DNA of 64,000 bases from Imbricaverruca yamaguchii (taxonomy: Eukaryota; Arthropoda; Thecostraca; Neoverrucidae): positions 653,501-717,500 of the forward strand of contig JAOTOL010001366.1 in assembly GCA_034440575.1 (NCBI GenBank), read 5' to 3'. Both the position numbers and the translations under genes were made by a program. Position 1 is the first letter of the stretch, and each line of letters starts with the position of its first letter. The notes beneath the pieces are model-generated. The model did no database searches and had not been told where the DNA came from. It was given only the letters and a program-made list of their open reading frames with translations. This document shows, piece after piece, positions 57,276 through 64,000 of the stretch.

Positions 57276-58418
57276 GTGCGCGTCGTGGGAAGTTCTTCTA
57301 ATAAGCGACAGTGAATTAAGACAATGTTCACATGGGACGATCTTTTTCATAAAGAGAAAGGAAATATTCTGCAATATTCAATATTCAGATATTCTGCAAG
57401 GCTGGGGTTCTGCCACCTTAAATTTATGGTTGGGCACTTCTTCTAATCAGCCAGGCATAGGAAATACGGAACACGTCACCGCTTATGGCAGTGTCCAGGC
57501 CCACAGTCCCTTCCTGACACGGGCAGCGGACCATCGGGGGTGGGACAGGAGACAGGATCCCCTGAATTTAATCATTTGTGGCACTTCGGCAGTGCATTGC
57601 AAATATTGAGCTAGAAACTAACGGTTGCCCTTTCCCCTCCCACCAGTACACGCCGACCAACATTAGTCCCTGCTCCTCGAGGTGTGCATATAATAACAGT
57701 ACATGATTATCAAGGTGACAAAACCAACAATTGTGCATGCTGCCGAACAATCAAATGACTGGACCCGAGCTGGAGTCAGAGCGATGCCAGTTCTAAGCTT
57801 GGCTCCACGCCTTTTACGATACACGGCGAACACACGCCACCAGGACTGCGACAAGCATTGCTTTGACAGGAGCAGACGTTTGCTAAAATATTTCGGTGAC
57901 AATCCTGAACTTTCTGGAGTGCCGGCGCAAAATAAAAAATCACGCTTTTCGTACCATGAACGCTCGATTTAGATTCGGCAACAACTTTGTGTAACCCGTA
58001 AGCGCTAAGACGGATTTTAGATGCCCGCATGAGGATTTCGGTTCGATTATCATGCATTGTCAAAGGCTCAACGCGGAACTTGGCAAGATTGGGGAAGCAT
58101 CCCCGTTCATTCCCCACCGTGGCTTTGCCCATGTTCGCACACCGTTATTCGGCATTTTCAGTCGAAATGAATTTGCTGCGTCGCTCACGCCATGTGAATC
58201 AAACTTCTGTCATGCATGCAATATTGCAGGGGTAACAGCAATTTCTATGCCAGACCAGCTCGGAAGCAACTTTAATAACAGTTTAATTTGTGGTTGGAAT
58301 GGAAAATTACCATGTAATACCATACATCTTTTTAATTAAGTGTGTTCTATTATTAACTAAATAAAATATTTTCCTTTCAAAATATGATTTCTTTATTCGC
58401 GTCATGCGACCTGAAATG
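57276..58418. other. nothing recognised
   Basis: No exon, RNA gene or known repeat recognised. Confidence 0.45.
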
Positions 58419-58500
58419 CCACCCCGGTAGCTCAGTTGGTTAGAGCGCTGGCCTGTGCTGGTCTCCCCTGTCCCGGCAACGCAGGGTTTGAGTCGCTTCG
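58419..58500 (+). tRNA. tRNA-Ile-like pseudogene or SINE head
   Basis: CACCCCGGTAGCTCAGTTGG then TTAGAGCGCTGGCCTGT is a good tRNA 5' half. The anticodon arm carries an insertion (CTGGTCTCCCCTGTCCCGGC) and the B box is degenerate (GGGTTTGAGTC). Not a functional tRNA gene. Confidence 0.45.
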
Positions 58501-58682
58501 CGCTGAGTCGCTTAAAACGATATGTTGAGGAAGCACAACGCAAGACATATATTGGGAGAAGCAAACGCATGAAGCAGAAAAAGAACCTTGGGTTCCTTTA
58601 CGACGCAATTAACTGCTAGGCCATATAGCGTCGCCAACTTCTCAAACCGATTGGTCGCGGGTGGACTCGGTGGACTCGCTGG

Positions 58683-58755
58683 TTGCGGGACTCGAACCCA
58701 TAATCTTGCGGTCAAGAGCCCAACACCCTACGGACTAAGTTACCGCGGCTCCACC
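58683..58755 (-). tRNA. tRNA-like sequence, reverse strand
   Basis: The minus strand begins GGTGGAGCCGCGGTAACTTA and has B box GGGTTCGAGTCCC (plus 58687-58699). The middle (TTGGGCTCTTGACCGCAAGA) is the expected length for an anticodon arm. The D arm is imperfect. It faces the tRNA-like copy at 58419-58500, head to head with about 180 bases between. Probably a SINE head or tRNA pseudogene. Confidence 0.4.
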
Positions 58756-59127
58756 AAACGCGTGACATAAGAGGTTATCGGTAGCAGGTGCAGATAAGCC
58801 ACGGTACTTAATGAGATTGCATTGCGGCAATACATTACAATACCTAACATTACAGTACGTACATATCTGGCACCTTGTAAAATCGGACGAACTGGCAAGA
58901 ATAGATGGAACATCCTCATCGTGACATCTGTGGCTGAGAACAACTCGACATGCATACATACACAGACTACTCACGAACACCGTAGTGGGACGATGAGTAC
59001 GTGTAAACCTACAGGCTACGCTCTACCGACTTCACAAACACAGGCACATATTAGTTGTTGAGCTTGACATTCACTCGGTGCGACTGCAGCACGCACGTTT
59101 AGTCTCGTGTATTATTTGTTTTTTGAA

Positions 59128-59373
59128 TTATTTGAAACTTCCAATGACCTTTGGATGTCTGCTGAGATCGTTGGGTTCTTGGGCATGGTGAACACAAAAC
59201 GCTGCATCCATCTCTCTGAATGTGTGGAAGAATTCCTCTGTGGGAACCGTCAGGCCGCTAATGCTTAGGAGGCGAGTCCAGAACGCTTCTCGTGGTTCAT
59301 CTTCGGGATACGCAAATTGGTGCCCAGCGATCGGTCCGCTGGTTTCTTTCTGGCCATGGACCAGGCCACACAT
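59128..59373 (-). CDS. unrecognised minus-strand ORF
   Basis: 81 codons with protein-like composition, unlike nearby shadows: YPEDEPREAFWTRLLSISGL, then TVPTEEFFHTFREMDAAFCV, then HHAQEPNDLSRHPKVIGSFK. No family recognised. The Trp, His and Cys content suggests a real or recently real protein, perhaps a transposon-derived exon. No upstream acceptor could be fixed, because a poly-G/C run and AT-rich sequence flank the start. Confidence 0.25.
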   Translation of the reverse strand: MCGLVHGQKETSGPIAGHQFAYPEDEPREAFWTRLLSISGLTVPTEEFFHTFREMDAAFCVHHAQEPNDLSRHPKVIGSFK

Positions 59374-59404
59374 AATTTCCCCCCCCCCCCACCGCCACGC
59401 TTAG

Positions 59405-61944
59405 CATTTAACATTCCATCAATTCACATCATTATCTGATGTGATTTGAAGGAAGCTGATATTCATTTCTATGGAAAGTGAAATCTCAGCAAATCGGCAG
59501 TTCAAGTTCATGTGCTGATATCTAGAAAAGTAATTTCACTAAAAAATAATATTAATATCATTCAATTAAGATTTTTCAAACACTAGGAAAAACACTAATG
59601 TTGACAATGACAGTACATGCTATCCCACAAGCCATAAGACATAAGTAAAGTGTGGGGAGAATATGGAATAATATGGAAAGTGTGGGGAAATGGGATTTTT
59701 GGTGACTAACAAAGAACACTGATGTCAAATTACAAAAATATCCTAACTGAATCTAACCTAAAGAACTGATGTTGGACCTCCTAAAACATACTCATGTTCG
59801 GTCATCTAAAACCTACTGATATTGTATGCTGGATGTTGAACGTGATTCACGAAGGAAATGGTAGATCCATTGTACCTTAATTACGCACTCGCATCAATTG
59901 TGCACCGTATATTAATTAACCTCGTGACATGGAAACTCAGTTAATGGAAGCATACACTTTGTATCCTAGGCTGAATCTGTTATCATTCTCCATGTAGGCC
60001 ATAGGCTGGCCATTATTCTGCTGGAATATCATGATAAAAATGTTAGAAATAGCCACATGCAAATATATGTATTCATTTTCTTTGTATAATTAAACCTTGT
60101 TTTGGCTTTCCGTGCATGACTGCCTATCCTGTCTTCTTCTGATCTTTCACTACTCCCAAGTAGCCTTGTTCTTCATTCAACACAGTTTATGGAAAATTAT
60201 TTTCAGGAAACTGGGAAGAAGTTGCTAGTAAGCTTCAAGAGGTTCAGTCCATACATCTGTCTAAAAAATTGTATTCATTGGGGGCTTCTTATATATAAAT
60301 ACCAAGGTTTTTGGAATTTGGAGTATAGAATAGAAACAAGTGTTTTTCCTGAAAAAGAGGTAGGTTAGGTTTGGACTGGGGAAGGACTGTGGTGATAACT
60401 CAACCAGCATTGTTGCATATGTGATATCAAAGATATTCAATGGATGACATTGGTTTGGATGCACTGTTTATACATTTAACATTATCCTTCAGTACCAATT
60501 ACCCCACTCAAAGCAACACATTTAGCATTACTTCACTTACGAACTGAAAAGCATGCATTTGCGCTGGAATACAATGGTCATATCATCTTAATGACTTTCA
60601 GAAACATGCATTTGCAATTTTTTCTTGAAATGCCACCTCAACTAAAATGCAAATCTTCTTCTGCAGGTGCAATTGTAAAAACCTGCCACAGCTCCAGCCT
60701 TGCCTCTTTTCAGAAGAGAACATAAATTAGCTTCCAATAAAAAAAACATTCATGAACAATTCGATCTGAAAATTGAGGAAGCTAAAGAAATGCCTAACTT
60801 ATCCCAACCTCATTTTAGCTTTGCCTAAGAAAAATGTGCAAAACGTCACTTGTAAACACTCAAAACTGCAATAATGAACCCTTAAATCACATCTTACACA
60901 GTACAGGTGAGAGTGGTCACATTTTAACCACATCAATCAACTTTGCATTGGAAAGGCATATCAAGAATTCAAATGTTAACTAGAAAGTACATATTTCCCT
61001 GAAAATTTATTTTAAGGTCTGGTAACTTTTTTTTTGCAATTACACCAGTACTTTTAGTGGCTACTAATAATTGGTACCACAAAAGCTACAGTGAAGTAAT
61101 CCTGCACCACCACTTTCATGTTTAGAATATGGCACAACACTACAAAACAATTATATGTTTTAAAGTAGCTCTATGTGAGTGGTTAGATGACTTAGATAGA
61201 GAGAACCATCTGAATATGGATACCATCTTCATTTTTTGAAATTCACTAAGCAGTATAATTTCTGGTTTGGCCACACAAAAGCAGCAGTAGAGCAATTTGT
61301 TCCATGCATTAAGTGTTTGGAAACTCCCTCTTACCCTACTACCACTACTGCCCAGCCATGATACAATGGGCAAGCAATTATCAAATTGTCCACAAGTTGG
61401 TGAATGGGACAGTATGGCATGATTACATATAGCACACAGAAACAATATGATAACTGACAGGGGGCCAACGCACATGCTAACATTAATAACCAGATTGCAT
61501 CAATGACATGCTGACCAAGTTGACATTGTGGGTATAAGGCCTTAATTCGTATAAATTGTCTGAGGTGTGTTCTCAATATCAACCACGCCATTGATAAATT
61601 AATTCTGGGTATGGTGCCTTTCGGTTCGAAGCCACCAGCACGCTAGCAGAATAAGAAAAAATATTCAAGCTGCAATGAATGACTAATATGCTTTACAACC
61701 AACGGGGAAGCTAATTGTGAGAAAAGCGCCATAATTGTGCTAAAATGAAAGCACCATATTTAGTAGATTTATTGGTATAGTCCAGAACTAGAATATAAGT
61801 CAGCAGTATTCTGGAATAAAAAAGCGCTTCTGGTATATGACGTCAGTTAGCGTAGGTTTTGTTTAGTTTCAACTAACTATACTAGAACAGCCAACTTTGG
61901 AGTACCTGTTGTCCCTAGTTATCTTGGACCACACAACTGGAATG
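59405..61944. other. AT-rich, probable intron
   Basis: AT-rich and low in repeats. An acceptor-like TTATTTTCAG (60197-60206) is followed by an open stretch to GAGGTAGGT at about 60359 that would be in frame with the exon at 54979-55044, but coding character is weak. No other feature seen. Confidence 0.35.
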
Positions 61945-62212
61945 ACAGTGTATCATAACCTCCACAGTTCATAACCTCCACAGGTCACAACCTCCACAAG
62001 TCCGCAGCGGTCATAACCTCCACAGGTCGTAACCTCCACAAGTCTGCAGCGTTCATAACATCCACAGGTCGTAACCTCCACAACTCCGAAGCGGTCATAA
62101 CCTCCACAGGTCGTAATCCCCACAGGTTGCAACCTCCACAAGTACGAAGCGGTCATAACCTCCACAACTCAGCAGCGGTCGTAACCTCCACAGGTTGCAA
62201 CGTCCACAGATT
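61945..62212. repeat. minisatellite of CATAACCTCCACAGGTC units
   Basis: About 15 units of 16-17 bases (GGTCGTAACCTCCACAA, GGTCATAACCTCCACAG), in partial 42-base higher-order units that also contain AAGTCCGCAGC or ACGAAGC. Confidence 0.85.
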
Positions 62213-62408
62213 CAATAACTTTTTAATTTTCTAGAAGCATCACTTCAGATAGATATCGCTAGGTAGCAGCACGGTCTACGTATTACACTCATGATATTGA
62301 ATGTTGAATCATAGGTGGCAGTATTTCTCGCCAGATGGCAAGATGATACAATTGAGTACGTGCTCTTTGCGTGCAGCCTTCCTATTGTTCGAGAGCTCTG
62401 TAGCCCGC

Positions 62409-62560
62409 GCGTCGACGCGTGGGAAAGTATTGCGTTGCGCAGTGGCGGATGATCATATAACATTCACACGATTTTCGCCTGCAATGCGTCGACGCGTGGG
62501 AAAAAAAGCGACACGTAGTGGCGGATGATGGCAAGACATTTGCATGCTATCCGTCTGCAA
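62409..62560. repeat. tandem duplication of about 77 bp
   Basis: Two adjacent copies start at GCGTCGACGCGTGGGAAA (62409 and about 62486). Both contain TAGTGGCGGATGAT or CAGTGGCGGATGAT and end with a CCTGCAAT or TCTGCAAT segment. Each copy begins at the palindrome GCGTCGACGC. Confidence 0.75.
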
Positions 62561-62572
62561 TATGCCATGCAA

Positions 62573-62617
62573 TGACCAGGCCATGAAATGCAATGATGCC
62601 TTTTCATGGCCTGGTCA
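62573..62617. repeat. 16-bp perfect inverted repeat
   Basis: TGACCAGGCCATGAAA (62573-62588) and its exact complement (62602-62617), separated by 13 bases. Likely a cruciform or hairpin, possibly ends of a tiny foldback element. Confidence 0.9.
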
Positions 62618-64000
62618 GGCGTAGGAACGTCCCCAAAAGTGAGTGGGCCAGGGTGAACAGCAGGGACGCTTCAAGAAATCTCGCAAAGTACCATGGTTGA
62701 GCACTTTTGGTTGATAACCCGATTATTTTAATTGTAAACACACAACTTTTACCACTAAATTGGGGGCCGCTAAAGGGATGGGCAGGCCCCAGGACGCGCT
62801 TATGGGTAACAACAAGATGCGACACTGAAAAGGACTACCATCACAGTATAAGTACGTTCAAATTCACAATTCTCGCTGGACTTTGAACTCTTTTCACGAC
62901 TAATGGATGCATTTGTAATACTCGGTTTACCTTCTTGATGCGAGTGAAACCATTAGTATAGTATTGTTGAAACAAAATTTCTTCAATTTCCGCTATGTGC
63001 GTATGTGTGGGGTGAGTGCAAGCTCATTACAGCGTCACTAATGGCTACGTGGTGTGCCCTAGTTTCCAAGATATTGTACCAAATGTCCGTGAGACGTCAT
63101 CCGTTGTTCACCGATGTTGATGGGGAGAAAGAATAGAACGCCAGTGCAAATTATCCCGTAAACGAACATTTTGAAATGGCCAAAAGCTGCAGGGTGTCAT
63201 TATGAGTTCACCGATCTATGTTTTTGCACAATTCAGATTGTTGTTCATTGAGTTGAGCTTTTCCCCTTAAACATTCTTCATACATTCATATTTTCATGGC
63301 TAGTTACTTGAAGGTGAAAGTGAGAAAGGGTTTGATTTCATTCAGATTGCCAGATATAGCCATACTTAGCACTTATTGGCCCACAGGCGCTTCTAAGGCA
63401 GTATTCACCTTACAAGTTTGCACTGGCTGTTAGTTAGAACGAAACCTACTTGCTGGCCGATGAAGAAATAATTATCATGATTATTGTTGGAGGGGATGAG
63501 AAAAGGAAAGACGGGTGATCGCTGGTTGAAGATGCTTTGATCCGGTTCGTGGAAGGCCATGATTGGCAAGCTGACAGAATGGGAAAAAGAAAAACGCTAT
63601 AAATAATAACACATGGTATTGTGTTCGTCCTCAGGGCCTCAACAGTCACCTCAAATATTTGTGTAGTACACATCGTGCACTTTATAATATTTGCCACTTG
63701 GAAGGAAATGCTACAACTGCATCACGTGGCACCCGGCTGAAACGGAATGAAAGCGCATATATTGAGGGCCAACATATTGAGGGCCAACCAACATAACAAC
63801 AAGTGCAAAATAGCTGATAGGTGACAACACACGACACCTCATAAAGTCATAACGTATTCAGACTTAGGGCCGCAAGGGCCCATCCTGAATTCACTTCGGT
63901 GACTAGCTCTCTCCTTCCCACGTTTTCTAGTTGCTAAGAAATCCGGATAACCGCTTAGCTTTGACGCACCTCATTTCTGATTAAATAACAACGCTTCCAG
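62618..64000. other. nothing recognised
   Basis: AT-rich end of the window. Two adjacent copies of ATATTGAGGGCCAAC (63758-63787) are the only structure noticed. No exon or RNA gene recognised. Confidence 0.45.

Overview
This is a eukaryotic nuclear window, most likely from an arthropod and perhaps a crustacean. Evidence: GT-AG exons with wide spacing, a cuticular-type zona pellucida (ZP) domain gene of the kind common in insects and crustaceans, tRNA-derived SINEs with target site duplications, degraded non-LTR retrotransposons, and very many micro- and minisatellites. I cannot name the species. No prokaryotic gene organisation, CRISPR array or rRNA is visible. Most long open frames here are minisatellites read in a frame without stops, not genes.

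Positions 1-37 kb are dominated by one large minus-strand gene. I assembled it from splice signals and reading-frame phases: a signal-peptide exon (34382-34423), a ZP-N exon (28778-29013), a second ZP-N exon (9476-9612) and the first ZP-C exon (3715-3890). The last three join with matching phases (0, then 2). Together they give an ordered ZP module with the four ZP-N cysteines. At least one exon is missing between 34.4 and 29.0 kb, and the rest of ZP-C is not found, so it probably lies left of the window. The introns, and the flanks just beyond, hold about 14 separate tandem arrays (units of 8, 9, 10, 12, 15, 25, 33, 34 and 45 bp and others). These make up roughly a fifth of the first 37 kb. 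One 45-bp array (3435-3734) is a sevenfold duplication of an exon end plus its splice donor. A small tetraspan-like membrane protein ORF (5693-6299, one apparent frameshift) sits inside a ZP-gene intron on the same strand.

Transposons fill much of the rest. A TTAA-flanked, CCC...GGG-ended piggyBac-type non-autonomous family of about 0.83 kb has at least six long copies. One is inserted into an internal TTAA of another (19763-21409), and two lie head-to-tail sharing one boundary tetranucleotide (45420-47051). There are a degraded pogo/jerky-like transposase (21.6-22.3 kb), a degraded CR1-like LINE (47.9-49.9 kb), a LINE endonuclease fragment (44.9-45.4 kb), and an I/Jockey-type ORF1 with three zinc knuckles (30.8-33.7 kb) that carries a 33-bp minisatellite expansion. 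Two tRNA-derived SINE families and several tRNA-like sequences are also present.

From about 50 kb to the end the sequence is AT-richer and quieter. A promoter-like block (CRE palindrome, NRF1-like sites, TATA-like box) leads to a good candidate first coding exon on the plus strand at 54979-55044, with a GTAAGT donor. I found no convincing later exons, so 55-64 kb may be a long first intron. Cruciform-forming inverted repeats occur at 54.38-54.44 and 62.57-62.62 kb.
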